A stretch of 50,147 bases of DNA from Bacillota bacterium (GTDB lineage Bacteria; Bacillota; Bacilli; Paenibacillales; Paenibacillaceae), in assembly GCA_023386495.1 (NCBI GenBank), contig JAEWJS010000002.1, positions 1 through 50,147 on the forward strand, in the 5' to 3' direction. A program made the translations under genes and the position numbers. Positions 16,312-25,175 of the stretch are shown here, one piece after another; positions within the stretch are counted from its first letter, which is position 1; every line of letters starts with the position of its first letter. Below the pieces are notes generated by a model. The model did no database searches. It was not told where the DNA came from and worked only from the letters and a program-made list of their open reading frames with translations.

Positions 16312-16904
16312 GTTTTTGGCATGGCAAGACGGTCGGCTACGCGTTATCCGGATCGCACTGTACGTTCGCGGAGGTAATGCCGCAGATTCAGCGGTTCGTA
16401 GATGCCGGGGCATCCGTCATTCCGATCGTCACGCAGACGATCATGACGACGGACACCCGATTCGGAACGTCCGAGGAATGGCAGCGCAGATTGAAGGAGA
16501 TTACGAAGAACGAGATCATATCGACCATCGTGCAGGCGGAGCCGCTCGGACCTTCCAAGCTGCTGGATGTCATGGTCATTGCGCCGTGCACGGGCAACAC
16601 GACCAGCAAGCTTGCGAACGCGATGACGGACAGCGCGGTATTGATGGCGGCCAAAGCTCAGATGCGCAACGGCCGGCCGCTCGTCTTGGCGATCTCGACC
16701 AACGACGGTCTCGGATTGAACGCCTCGAATATCGCGAAGCTGCTGAACGCGAAGAACGTCTATTTCGTCCCGTTCGGCCAGGATAATCCCGAGCAGAAGC
16801 CGAATTCGCTTGTCGCACGAATGGACCTGCTGCTGGAATCATGCGAGTCGGCGCTTAAGGGCAGCCAATTGCAGCCTGTACTTATCGAACGCTTCAACTA
16901 CTGA
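16308..16904 (+). CDS. dpaB: Dipicolinate synthase subunit B (flavoprotein)
   Basis: DpaB (SpoVFB, 198 residues) belongs to the flavoprotein/decarboxylase fold and forms dipicolinate synthase with DpaA. Key pieces are KTVGYALSGSHCTFAEV at the N-terminus, IAPCTGNTTSKLANAMTD in the middle and RPLVLAISTNDGLG. It is coupled to dpaA by an ATGA overlap, and a GGGGGATGAGC ribosome site lies inside the end of dpaA. The gene that normally follows, asd, is only a remnant here. Confidence 0.96.
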   Translation: MSFWHGKTVGYALSGSHCTFAEVMPQIQRFVDAGASVIPIVTQTIMTTDTRFGTSEEWQRRLKEITKNEIISTIVQAEPLGPSKLLDVMVIAPCTGNTTSKLANAMTDSAVLMAAKAQMRNGRPLVLAISTNDGLGLNASNIAKLLNAKNVYFVPFGQDNPEQKPNSLVARMDLLLESCESALKGSQLQPVLIERFNY

Positions 16905-16906
16905 CT

Positions 16907-17130
16907 GCGCACGGCACGGTCAGCATCGACAATACGAGTGCGTTCCGGATGCATCCGGATACGCCTCTTGTCGTGCCTGAAACTGCAATTGGTGATTGAC
17001 TACGAGCCGGAGGATGTTCGCATGCTGCAGCTGCAGTTCATCGGATAACCATCGTGACAGATGACCGGACGGGATCTGAATCATGCCATCGGTCAAGACG
17101 AAGCAGCAATTGCCGCACGCTCTACGGATG
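16907..17130 (+). pseudogene. asd: Decayed remnant of asd (aspartate-semialdehyde dehydrogenase)
   Basis: Starting 2 bp after dpaB, one frame (16907-16981) reads SIDNTSAFRMHPDTPLVVPE, which matches the conserved Asd segment around residues 95-120. A stop follows at 16997. In other frames, downstream and in the right order, come YEPEDVRML (17001-17027), IVTDD (17051-17065) and DLNH (17073-17084). Each resembles a later Asd block (the YELEDVRxLL, IVxVDD and KDLNHPxGLN regions). The first third of the gene and most of the middle are gone. In Bacillus and Paenibacillus a complete asd sits exactly here, between dpaB and dapG. The first block is convincing; the later ones are weaker alone but agree in order. 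Confidence 0.82.
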
Positions 17131-17177
17131 ATTGAAGCAGCGCGTTCATGCCTCCCGAACGGAAGGATGAGCGTCAG

Positions 17178-18392
17178 ATGGCGATTCTGGTCATGAAATT
17201 CGGCGGCACTTCGGTTGCGTCAGAAGAGTCGAGACAGCGAGTTCTGCAGCATATCGAGCGCGAGCGCGCGCTGGGATACGGCATCGTCGTTGTCGTGTCG
17301 GCCATGGGGAGGCAGGGCGATCCTTATGCAACCGATACGTTATTGTCGCTAGCCGGAGATCAAGCCGGCGCGCTACCTCTTCGCGAGAAGGATATGCTGG
17401 CGGCATGCGGCGAAGTCATCTCCGCGAACGTGCTCTGCGCGCTGCTGGCTGCACGCGGCGTTCCGGCAACCGTCCTGACCGGCGGCCAAGCAGGCATCAC
17501 GACCGATAACCAGTACGGCAAGGCGCGGATCACGCATATCGATCCGGGCAACATCCTGGCGCTGCTCGAGCAGGGTGGCATCGTCATCGTGACGGGCTTC
17601 CAAGGGAAGTCGGCTAATGGCGACGTGACGACGCTCGGCCGCGGCGGCAGCGACACGTCCGCCACGGCATTAGCCGCGGCGCTCCGGGCCGAACGCGTCG
17701 ATATCTATACCGATGTGGTCGGGATTCTCACTGCCGATCCGAGGCAGGTGGAGGATGCCCGTCCCCTCGCACAGGTAAGTTATGTCGAAATATGCAACAT
17801 GGCGCGGCAAGGTGCGAAGGTCGTGCACCCGCGGGCGGTGGAAATTGCCGCGCAAGCGAACATCCCGCTGCGCGTCAGATCGACATTCTCCGATAACCCA
17901 GGCACGCTCGTGGCCTCCGATTCATCGGAAGCCGGGGCATTCGTCAAGGATCGGCACGTCACGAGCATCGCGCATGTCGGCGGAATTACGCAGATCTCCG
18001 TCGCGGCAGGCGACGTCCCGGGCGATGTCCAGCTAAGCGTGTTCCGTTCGATGGCGAAGCATGGCATCAGCGTCGATTTCATTAACGTGACACCCGGCGG
18101 TTGTCTGTATACCGTATTCGATCACGATGCGAGTCGGGCGGTCGACGTGCTGCAGGAGCTGGGATACGAGCCTGCTGCCGTTCGCGGATGCGCGAAGGTA
18201 TCCGTCATCGGCGGGGGCATGAACGGCGTGCCGGGCATCATGGCGAGCATCGTGGAGGCACTAGCCGAGGAAGGAATTTCGATCCTGCAATCGGCCGATT
18301 CCAATACCACGATCTGGGTACTCGTGCGCATGGACGACATGACGCGCGCAATTCGCGCTTTGCACACCAAATTCGGTCTTCATCTGTTATAA
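17178..18392 (+). CDS. dapG: Aspartate kinase (DapG type)
   Basis: Aspartokinase phosphorylates L-aspartate, the first step to diaminopimelate, lysine, threonine and, in spore formers, dipicolinate. The 404-residue protein has MKFGGTSVASEES at the N-terminus, GQAGITTDNQYG, and TLGRGGSDTSATALAAAL with the catalytic region. Two C-terminal ACT domains follow, marked by FINVTPGGCLYTV and by SVIGGGMNGVPGIMASIVEALAEEGI. The diaminopimelate-sensitive isozyme DapG is inferred from position next to dapA. ATG 17178 is preferred over ATG 17148 because GGAAGGA at 17161-17167 lies between them. Confidence 0.93.
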   Translation: MAILVMKFGGTSVASEESRQRVLQHIERERALGYGIVVVVSAMGRQGDPYATDTLLSLAGDQAGALPLREKDMLAACGEVISANVLCALLAARGVPATVLTGGQAGITTDNQYGKARITHIDPGNILALLEQGGIVIVTGFQGKSANGDVTTLGRGGSDTSATALAAALRAERVDIYTDVVGILTADPRQVEDARPLAQVSYVEICNMARQGAKVVHPRAVEIAAQANIPLRVRSTFSDNPGTLVASDSSEAGAFVKDRHVTSIAHVGGITQISVAAGDVPGDVQLSVFRSMAKHGISVDFINVTPGGCLYTVFDHDASRAVDVLQELGYEPAAVRGCAKVSVIGGGMNGVPGIMASIVEALAEEGISILQSADSNTTIWVLVRMDDMTRAIRALHTKFGLHLL

Positions 18393-18413
18393 TAGATCGA
18401 GTGATGTCACTTG

Positions 18414-18436
18414 GGTTCAACGAAACGGCTTGAACC
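18414..18436 (+). promoter_or_regulatory. Small hairpin upstream of the dapA ribosome site
   Basis: GGTTCAA at 18414-18420 pairs with TTGAACC at 18430-18436 across a 9-nt loop, just 6 nt before AGGAGGAG. A TATAAT at 18388-18393 overlaps the dapG stop and could be a -10 for dapA, but I find no matching -35. The hairpin might tune dapA translation. Confidence 0.35.
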
Positions 18437-18455
18437 TACCACAGGAGGAGTCAGT

Positions 18456-19328
18456 ATGGATTTCGGAAGATTGGTCACCGCGATGGTTACCCCGTTTGAC
18501 GCGAACGGCCAGATCGATTGGGAAGCCGCCGGGCGGTTGATCGATTATTTGATAGAGGAGCAATTGAGCGACAGCTTGGTTGTCGCGGGGACGACCGGCG
18601 AATCGCCGACGCTGACGGACGAAGAGAAGGAAGCGTTGTTCCGCTTCGTTGTCGAGAAGGCAGCCGGCCGCGCCCGCATTATCGCGGGAACGGGGAGCAA
18701 TAGCACCGCCCATTCGATCCACCTGACTCATACGGCCGAGCAGTGCGGCGTAGACGGCGTGCTGCTCGTAGCACCTTATTACAATCGCCCCAGCCAGGAA
18801 GGGCTCTACCTGCATTTCAAGGCGATTGCCGAATCGACGAAGCTGCCTGTCATGCTCTACAACGTTCCGGGACGCACCGCCGTTAACATCGATGCGAGCA
18901 CGACGCTGCGCCTTGCGCAGCTGCCGAACGTCACCGCCACGAAGGACTGCGCTTCGACGGACCAGATCGCCGCGATCGTGGCGGGAGCGCCCGACGGCTT
19001 CCGCGTCTACAGCGGGGACGACAGCGCAACGCTGCCCGTCATGGCCGTGGGCGGCTACGGCATCGTAAGCGTGGCCAGCCACGTCATCGGCAAGCAGATG
19101 AAACAGATGATCGAAGCGCATCTGGCCGGCCGCAGCGAAGAAGCTGCCAAGCTTCATCTCGCCTGCGCACCCGTATTCAAAGGGCTGTTCAACTGCCCGC
19201 ATCCCGTACCGAATCCCGTGCCCGTTAAATATGCACTGGGCCTTAAGGGGATGCCGGTAGGCGGCGTCCGATTGCCACTTGCTCCTATTACCGAAGCGGA
19301 AGCAGCCTACATTCGCCCACTGATCTGA
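18456..19328 (+). CDS. dapA: 4-hydroxy-tetrahydrodipicolinate synthase
   Basis: DapA condenses pyruvate with aspartate semialdehyde, the branch to lysine, peptidoglycan diaminopimelate and spore dipicolinate. The 290-residue TIM-barrel enzyme has GTTGESPTLTDEE, YNVPGRT with the catalytic Tyr (about 135), and the Schiff-base Lys163 in VTATKDCAST. GDDS and a Gly-rich GGYGIVSVASH follow. The frame opens at 18411, but ATG 18456 is set by AGGAGGAG at 18443-18450. Its substrate needs Asd, which is broken next door, so a functional asd must exist elsewhere. Confidence 0.97.
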   Translation: MDFGRLVTAMVTPFDANGQIDWEAAGRLIDYLIEEQLSDSLVVAGTTGESPTLTDEEKEALFRFVVEKAAGRARIIAGTGSNSTAHSIHLTHTAEQCGVDGVLLVAPYYNRPSQEGLYLHFKAIAESTKLPVMLYNVPGRTAVNIDASTTLRLAQLPNVTATKDCASTDQIAAIVAGAPDGFRVYSGDDSATLPVMAVGGYGIVSVASHVIGKQMKQMIEAHLAGRSEEAAKLHLACAPVFKGLFNCPHPVPNPVPVKYALGLKGMPVGGVRLPLAPITEAEAAYIRPLI

Positions 19329-19358
19329 GATGGGGATGAGCGCGCGAATGTCGGATAA

Positions 19359-19390
19359 GAACCGGTGCCGATCATGAGCATCGGTTTTTC
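19359..19390 (+). terminator. Intrinsic terminator after dapA
   Basis: AACCGGTGC at 19360-19368 pairs, with one G-U, with GCATCGGTT at 19378-19386, followed by TTTC. Confidence 0.75.
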
Positions 19391-19497
19391 TGTTTTTGGG
19401 GAAGCTATAGCTTCAAGAGGGGTTGTCGGACGGGACGAAAAAACGGCGTCGGGCCGCTGATTTGCGGTTGTGTGTCACATTGGGTTAACCCTTAAGC

Positions 19498-19527
19498 TTG
19501 TGTTCTGTCATTTTCTTCATGTATAAT
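19498..19527 (+). promoter_or_regulatory. Promoter of the RNase J gene
   Basis: A perfect TATAAT at 19522-19527 with TTGTGT at 19498-19503, an 18-bp spacer. The gene starts about 90 nt downstream. Confidence 0.6.
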
Positions 19528-19614
19528 GTGTTACAAGTGACTGGGTGCGGCAAATCTTTGAAAAATGAATAGGTTTGGATCGACGTCCAACAATTATAGG
19601 AGGTACGGATTTAC

Positions 19615-21294
19615 TTGTCTAAGAAGAACAACCAAGAGAAATTACTGATCTTTGCATTGGGCGGAGTCGGCGAGATCGGGAAGAATATGTATGTCATCCA
19701 GTACGGGAATGACATCGTCGTCGTGGATTCCGGTTTGAAGTTTCCGGAGGAGGACATGCTCGGCATCGACATCGTCATCCCGGATATTACGTATTTGACG
19801 GATAACCGCGACAAGGTGCGCGGCATTCTCATTACGCACGGACACGAGGATCACATCGGCGGCTTGCCGTATGTGCTGAAACACTTGAACGTGCCGGTAT
19901 ACGGCACGAAGCTTACGCTCGGATTGATCGAAGGCAAGCTGAAGGAAGCTGGCCTGCTCGGCGAGACGAAGCGGATTCTGATCAATGCGGATTCCGAAGT
20001 ACAGCTCGGTTCCATTCGCGCTACCTTCTTCCGCACGAATCACAGCATTCCGGATTCGGTCGGCGTCTGCCTCGACACGCCGGAAGGCATCGTCGTCCAT
20101 ACGGGCGACTTCAAGTTCGACCATACGCCGGTCAATGACCAGTATGCGGACCTGCAGCGCATGGCTGCTATCGGCAGCCGCGGCGTGCTGGCGCTGCTGT
20201 CTGACAGCACGAACGCAGAGCGTCCGGGCTTCACGCCGTCGGAGAGCAAGATCGGACAAGAATTCGAGGACATATTCCGCAAGTCTACGCAGCGCGTCGT
20301 CGTTGCGACCTTCGCATCGAATGTGCACCGGATTCAACAGGTCATTAATGCTGCCATGGCAACGAAGCGCAAGCTTGCGGTCGTGGGACGCAGCATGGTG
20401 AACGTCGTCTCGATCGCTTCGGAGCTGGGCTACCTGAACATTCCGGAAGGCATGCTCATCGAGCCTGACGAAGTCGGCAAGATGGCTGCAGACCGCGTGG
20501 TTGTCCTGTCCACAGGCAGCCAGGGCGAGCCGATGTCCGCACTGACCCGCATGGCGCGCTCGACGCACCGGAAGGTCGACATTCTGCCTGGCGACACGGT
20601 CATCATTGCCGCCACGCCGATCCCGGGCAACGAGAAGTATGTCGGCCGCACGGTGGATGAGCTGTTCCGTCTCGGCGCGAACGTCATCTACGGACCGGGT
20701 TCCGTATCCGGCGTGCACGTATCGGGCCACGGCAGCCAAGAAGAGCTTAAGCTCATGCTCAATCTGATTAAACCGAAATATTTCATTCCGATTCATGGCG
20801 AATATCGCATGCTTCGCCAGCATTCGCTGCTTGCCGAATCCGTCGGCGTCGAGCGCGAGAACATTTTCTTGCTCGATAACGGGGATACGGTCGAGATTCA
20901 GGGCGGTGCCGCGCGCAAAGGCAACAAAGTGCAGGCAGGCAACGTGCTGATCGACGGCCTAGGCGTCGGCGACGTCGGTAACATCGTCCTTCGCGACCGC
21001 AAGCTGCTCTCGCAGGACGGCATCCTGGTCGTCGTCGTGACACTCAGCAAGCAAGACGGCGCCATCGTATCCGGCCCCGACATCATCTCGCGCGGCTTCG
21101 TGTACGTCCGCGAGTCGGAAGGACTGCTGGAGGAAGCGAACCGCATCGTAACTTCGACGCTGAACAAGCTGATGAGCGACAACGTGAACGAGTGGGCATC
21201 GCTGAAGACGAACGTGAAGGACGCGCTTGGCCGGTTCTTGTACGAGCAGACCCGCCGCCGTCCGATGATTCTGCCGATTATTATGGAAGTTTAA
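19615..21294 (+). CDS. rnjB: Ribonuclease J (RnjB position)
   Basis: RNase J enzymes are 5'-to-3' exo- and endoribonucleases for mRNA decay and rRNA maturation. The 559-residue protein has the metallo-beta-lactamase motif HGHEDHIGG (residues 75-83) and HTGDFKFD. The beta-CASP features are LLSDSTNAERPG, STGSQGEP and the late GHGSQEELKLML and IHGEYRML. The TTG start at 19615 follows AGGAGGTA. The position between dapA and tepA is that of rnjB (ymfA) in B. subtilis, but sequence alone does not firmly separate J1 from J2. Confidence 0.93.
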   Translation: MSKKNNQEKLLIFALGGVGEIGKNMYVIQYGNDIVVVDSGLKFPEEDMLGIDIVIPDITYLTDNRDKVRGILITHGHEDHIGGLPYVLKHLNVPVYGTKLTLGLIEGKLKEAGLLGETKRILINADSEVQLGSIRATFFRTNHSIPDSVGVCLDTPEGIVVHTGDFKFDHTPVNDQYADLQRMAAIGSRGVLALLSDSTNAERPGFTPSESKIGQEFEDIFRKSTQRVVVATFASNVHRIQQVINAAMATKRKLAVVGRSMVNVVSIASELGYLNIPEGMLIEPDEVGKMAADRVVVLSTGSQGEPMSALTRMARSTHRKVDILPGDTVIIAATPIPGNEKYVGRTVDELFRLGANVIYGPGSVSGVHVSGHGSQEELKLMLNLIKPKYFIPIHGEYRMLRQHSLLAESVGVERENIFLLDNGDTVEIQGGAARKGNKVQAGNVLIDGLGVGDVGNIVLRDRKLLSQDGILVVVVTLSKQDGAIVSGPDIISRGFVYVRESEGLLEEANRIVTSTLNKLMSDNVNEWASLKTNVKDALGRFLYEQTRRRPMILPIIMEV

Positions 21295-21323
21295 TGCCAG
21301 AACCGAAACCCATACACTTGGAA

Positions 21324-21367
21324 ACAGCCTTGCGCGTCCGCATCGGACGGTCGCAAGGCTGTTTTTT
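21324..21367 (+). terminator. Intrinsic terminator after rnjB
   Basis: ACAGCCTTGCG at 21324-21334 pairs with CGCAAGGCTGT ending at 21362, followed by a T6 run. Confidence 0.92.
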
Positions 21368-21430
21368 CTGCATAAATCCGTTGGTGCACCTCATACTATG
21401 ACGAGCCGTACAATCGAAGGAGGATGCAGC

Positions 21431-22192
21431 ATGGCGGAAGAACGGAAAATCATCATGCAAGGGCAAGGACGAATGGAAGAGCAGGAACCGCAATCGGAGG
21501 ACAAGAACAAGGCGAGCGGCGTCGTGCAGACGATCCAGCAGCTCGGACAGACGACCGCGCCGCAGACGGAGTCGATTATATTCTGCATGACGATCATCGG
21601 GCAGATCGAGGGTCATCTCGTGCTGCCGCCGCAGAACAAGACGACCAAGTACGAGCATCTGATTCCTCAGTTAGTCGCGGCAGAGCAGAATCCGAAGATC
21701 GAAGGCATCCTAATCGTGCTCAATACTGTCGGCGGTGACGTAGAGGCCGGCCTTGCCATAGCAGAAATGATCGCATCGCTGACGAAGCCGAAGATTACGC
21801 TCGTCCTTGGCGGCGGCCATTCGATTGGGGTGCCGATCGCTGTCGCCGGCGATAAATCGTATATCGCCGAGACGGCGACGATGACGATTCATCCGATTCG
21901 CATGAACGGGCTGGTAATCGGCGTACCGCAGACATTCGAATACCTGGACAAGATGCAGGAGCGGGTCGTCCGCTTCGTCACGTCGCATTCGAACATTACC
22001 GAAGAACGGTTCAAGGAATTGATGTTCAAGACCGGCGAATTGACGCGCGATATCGGCACGACCGTCATCGGCCAGGATGCCGTGAAGGATGGGCTCATTG
22101 ATTCGATCGGCGGCATCGGCGACGCGATTCGCGAGCTGAACGTGCGGATCGAAGCGCGGAAGCCGGCTCCGATCGGAGGTGCGCTGCAATGA
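21431..22192 (+). CDS. tepA: ClpP-family serine protease TepA (YmfB)
   Basis: TepA (253 residues) is a ClpP-fold protein once linked to protein translocation in B. subtilis and regarded as a possible germination or membrane-associated peptidase. The core shows EGILIVLNTVGGDVEAGLAI and the nucleophile Ser in GGGHSIGVPIAVAGDKSYI. A His follows in TMTIHPIRMNG, and the Asp region lies near IGQDAVKDGLIDSIGG. The first ~50 residues are charged and Gln/Glu-rich. The start ATG 21431 follows AAGGAGG. It overlaps ylzJ by ATGA. Confidence 0.9.
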   Translation: MAEERKIIMQGQGRMEEQEPQSEDKNKASGVVQTIQQLGQTTAPQTESIIFCMTIIGQIEGHLVLPPQNKTTKYEHLIPQLVAAEQNPKIEGILIVLNTVGGDVEAGLAIAEMIASLTKPKITLVLGGGHSIGVPIAVAGDKSYIAETATMTIHPIRMNGLVIGVPQTFEYLDKMQERVVRFVTSHSNITEERFKELMFKTGELTRDIGTTVIGQDAVKDGLIDSIGGIGDAIRELNVRIEARKPAPIGGALQ

Positions 22193-22419
22193 CGCTCCAT
22201 ACGATCATGCCGCTGGAGCTTGTGTTGGACGGCCTGTCGGCGCAGCCGGCCGACAAGCCGCTGGTAGAAGTCCAATCGGGGGAAATGCGGCTGCAGCTTG
22301 AACCGGTCTATCCCGGCGTAGGCCGAATCGTGCGGCTGCTCGAATGCCCGCTCCATCACTATCTGCGCCCCGAGCTGTCGCCGGGCAGCTTATACTTCTA
22401 CGGCGACGCGCGGGAGTAA
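22189..22419 (+). CDS. ylzJ: YlzJ-like small protein
   Basis: A 76-residue protein with the YlzJ family pattern: MPLELVLDG near the N-terminus, a central EMRLQLEPVYPGVGRIVRLL and a C-terminal PLHHYLRPELSPGSLY. It is translationally coupled to tepA through an ATGA overlap, as in B. subtilis where ylzJ follows tepA (ymfB). Its role is not known. The fixed coupling to tepA suggests they act together. Confidence 0.85.
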   Translation: MTLHTIMPLELVLDGLSAQPADKPLVEVQSGEMRLQLEPVYPGVGRIVRLLECPLHHYLRPELSPGSLYFYGDARE

Positions 22420-22449
22420 GCCGTTTCCATAGGAACATCTGTCCTCTTA

Positions 22450-22458
22450 TGGTATAAT
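22450..22458 (+). promoter_or_regulatory. Extended -10 promoter for ftsK/spoIIIE
   Basis: TGGTATAAT at 22450-22458 is a consensus TGN extended -10. I see no good -35, which extended -10 promoters can lack. Confidence 0.5.
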
Positions 22459-22477
22459 CCGATAAGAGGTGACCGAT

Positions 22478-25057
22478 TTGGCTAAGCGAAGAAAGAAGAA
22501 AAAATCGATCGGCGCGCAGTTGAAATACGAGGTGTACGGGATTCTGCTCATTACGGCATCCGTCATTGCGATGTCCGGCGAAGCAGCCGTCGGGCGCTCC
22601 TTGTCCAAGCTTTTCGGACTGCTGCTTGGTAAATTTTATTTTGTATTGCCGCTCGTCGGCATCTATATCGGATTGGCGGTCATGATTAAGCGCGCTTGGC
22701 CGACCGGCTGGTCCAACCGTAAGACCGGCGTCATTATGATCATTCTCGCACTTACGCTGATGAGCGCGATATCGGAGATCGACGCCAAGCTGGGGCCGAC
22801 GGGTCTGCCGATCACGAGCGGGACGATCATGTCGCAGCTGTCCAGCGACATTCGAGGGGATCTCTTGTTCCCGACGCAGCCCGAGCAAGGCATGATGGAC
22901 AAGGCGATCAGCGGCGGGTACGCGGGAGCCATCCAATATGCGATTCTATTCGGCTTATTCGGCTATTTCGGCGCCAAGTTCGTCATGATCGTCATGTTCG
23001 CGATCGCGATCATGCTGCTTACCGGCCGATCGTATGTCGATCTTGCGCGTCTCTTGAAGGCGCGCGGCAGCCGCTTGGCGAAGCTGCTGCGCTACAAGTT
23101 CAGCGCACAGGGAGCGAAGCCTGCGGCATCGCGTGCATCCGTCTCGCCAGCAGCCAGACGGATAGAAGAGCAGGAAGTGCCGCTCATGATTCTGGACGAC
23201 GACGATGAGCTCGAGGACGACGATATTCCGTTCGCGCCTCCGTCTCAGGCCGAGCGCAAGAAGTCGCTGTTCTTCTCTTGGCTGACGCCCTCACGCAAGC
23301 AGGCGGAGCAAGCTCCGCAGGCGCCGCAGACGGACGCGATGCCGGAAGATGACGGCATGGAGGACGACGGCATGCCGCCGATCGTAGGCATGGAGAACTG
23401 GCAGCAAGCGCAGCCGGTTGAGGAAGAGAAGCTGCCATGGGAGGAGCCCGCACCGGCTAAGCCGGTACAGCAGGATTGGCCGGAAGCATTGGCGCCGGTA
23501 GATGACATGCAGCAGGTCGAACTTGAGCTCGAAGGGGTGGAACGAGCCCCTGCGTCTGCCGCGGTTGCCGGCGGCGCGGCGATGTCGGTTGCGGAAGCCG
23601 CCGAAGACAGCGCTTCGGCAGAACCGAAGCCGTCCAAGCCTTACTTGCTTCCGCCGTTCAGCCTGCTGGCCAAGCCTCAGGGCGGCAAGTCCGGTCCGGC
23701 CGATTCCTCCGAGGCCAAGCGGAAGCTCGAAGCGACGCTCGAGAGCTTCGGCGTCAAAGCAACCGTGCTGGACGTCGTCCGCGGTCCGGCGGTTACGCGC
23801 TACGAGGTGCAGCCGGCGACCGGCGTGAAGGTCAGCCGAATTGTCAGCTTGACCGACGATATCGCGCTGGCGCTAGCGGCCAAAGACATACGTATGGAAG
23901 CGCCGATCCCGGGCAAGTCGGCGATCGGCATCGAAGTGCCGAATACCGAGGTATCGATGGTCACGATGCGAGAGGTGATGGAGACGCCGGCCTTCCAGCA
24001 GGCGCCATCGAAGCTGTCGATTGCATTCGGCAGGGATATCTCCGGCCAGCCGATCGTCGGGAACCTGGCCCGCATGCCCCATCTGCTCGTCGCCGGGGCG
24101 ACGGGCTCGGGCAAGTCGGTGTGCATTAACGGGATCATTACCAGCATTCTGTACAAGGCTGCGCCCGATGAAGTCAAGTTCATGATGATCGACCCGAAGA
24201 TGGTCGAATTGAACGTCTATAACGGCATCCCGCATCTGCTGGCTCCAGTCGTGACCGATCCGAGACGGGCTTCGCTTGCGCTCAAGAAGATCGTCGTGGA
24301 GATGGAGAAGCGTTACGAGCTGTTCTCGAAGTCGGGAACGCGTAACATCGAAGGCTATAACACGCTGCAGAAGGATAACCCAGCGGCACTGCTGCCTTAT
24401 ATCGTCGTCATCGTGGACGAGCTCGCCGACCTGATGATGGTCGCGGCGAATGACGTAGAGGACGCGATTACCCGTCTCGCCCAGATGGCACGGGCCGCCG
24501 GCATCCACTTGATCATCGCGACGCAGCGCCCTTCGGTCGATGTCATCACGGGCGTCATCAAGGCGAACATTCCGTCGCGTATCGCTTTCGGCGTCTCCTC
24601 GCAGGTCGATTCGCGGACGATCCTCGACATGGTCGGTGCCGAGAAGCTGCTCGGCCGGGGCGACATGCTCTTCCTGCCCGTCGGCATGTCCAAGCCGATT
24701 CGCGTGCAAGGGGCATTTTTGTCGGATCAAGAGGTCGAGACGGTCGTCAACTTCGCGCGCGAACAAGCGCAGGCGGAGTACAAGGAAGACCTCGTGCCGG
24801 AGATCGAAGATTCGCCGGCGGACGACAACGATCACTTGGACGAGCTGTTCGACCAAGCGGTCACGATCATCCTCGAAGCGAAGCAGGCATCCGTCTCGCT
24901 GCTTCAGCGGCGCATGCGCATCGGCTATACGCGCGCGGCTAGGCTGATCGATCAGATGGAGGCGCGCGGCGTCGTCGGCCCTTACGAGGGCAGCAAGCCG
25001 CGGGAAGTGCTGATGTCCATCGATCAGCATCAAGCCAACAACAAAATAAGCTCCTGA
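22478..25057 (+). CDS. spoIIIE: DNA translocase FtsK/SpoIIIE
   Basis: A septal DNA pump that moves the chromosome into the forespore and clears DNA from division septa. The 859-residue protein starts with a basic MAKRRKKKK, then four membrane segments within about residues 15-190. An acidic, Pro/Gln/Ala-rich linker runs to about 380. The RecA-like motor has Walker A GATGSGKSVCIN (about residue 540), Walker B IVVIVDELADLMM and THLIIATQRPSVDVITG-like IIATQRPSVDVITG. The C-terminal gamma winged helix starts near DELFDQAVTII and reads QRRMRIGYTRAARL. TTG 22478 is chosen from AAGAGGTGA; GTG 22469 lies inside that site. Confidence 0.95.
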   Translation: MAKRRKKKKSIGAQLKYEVYGILLITASVIAMSGEAAVGRSLSKLFGLLLGKFYFVLPLVGIYIGLAVMIKRAWPTGWSNRKTGVIMIILALTLMSAISEIDAKLGPTGLPITSGTIMSQLSSDIRGDLLFPTQPEQGMMDKAISGGYAGAIQYAILFGLFGYFGAKFVMIVMFAIAIMLLTGRSYVDLARLLKARGSRLAKLLRYKFSAQGAKPAASRASVSPAARRIEEQEVPLMILDDDDELEDDDIPFAPPSQAERKKSLFFSWLTPSRKQAEQAPQAPQTDAMPEDDGMEDDGMPPIVGMENWQQAQPVEEEKLPWEEPAPAKPVQQDWPEALAPVDDMQQVELELEGVERAPASAAVAGGAAMSVAEAAEDSASAEPKPSKPYLLPPFSLLAKPQGGKSGPADSSEAKRKLEATLESFGVKATVLDVVRGPAVTRYEVQPATGVKVSRIVSLTDDIALALAAKDIRMEAPIPGKSAIGIEVPNTEVSMVTMREVMETPAFQQAPSKLSIAFGRDISGQPIVGNLARMPHLLVAGATGSGKSVCINGIITSILYKAAPDEVKFMMIDPKMVELNVYNGIPHLLAPVVTDPRRASLALKKIVVEMEKRYELFSKSGTRNIEGYNTLQKDNPAALLPYIVVIVDELADLMMVAANDVEDAITRLAQMARAAGIHLIIATQRPSVDVITGVIKANIPSRIAFGVSSQVDSRTILDMVGAEKLLGRGDMLFLPVGMSKPIRVQGAFLSDQEVETVVNFAREQAQAEYKEDLVPEIEDSPADDNDHLDELFDQAVTIILEAKQASVSLLQRRMRIGYTRAARLIDQMEARGVVGPYEGSKPREVLMSIDQHQANNKISS

Positions 25058-25059
25058 CC

Positions 25060-25087
25060 TAACGCCTCCCATTCGGGAGGCGTTTCG
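25060..25087 (+). terminator. Intrinsic terminator after spoIIIE
   Basis: AACGCCTCCC at 25061-25070 is a perfect inverted repeat of GGGAGGCGTT at 25075-25084 with an ATTC loop. The T-tract is short (TTT). Confidence 0.75.
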
Positions 25088-25088
25088 T

Positions 25089-25118
25089 GCATATGATGCC
25101 AAAGGCCTTCGCATACTA
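25089..25118 (+). promoter_or_regulatory. Sigma-G promoter of sleB
   Basis: GCATA at 25089-25093 fits the sigma-G -35 (gHATR). CATACTA at 25112-25118 is a perfect -10, and the spacer is 18 bp. B. subtilis sleB is a forespore gene under sigma-G, so site and gene agree. Confidence 0.75.
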
Positions 25119-25175
25119 GAGACATTCGCCCAGTCAGGCGTATCACTATGCGATAGAGAGGCTGAATCGATAAGC

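Noticed and set aside
16301..16786. A 161-codon plus-strand frame overlapping dpaB
   Set aside because: It is a +2 shadow of the conserved dpaB sequence without its own ribosome site.
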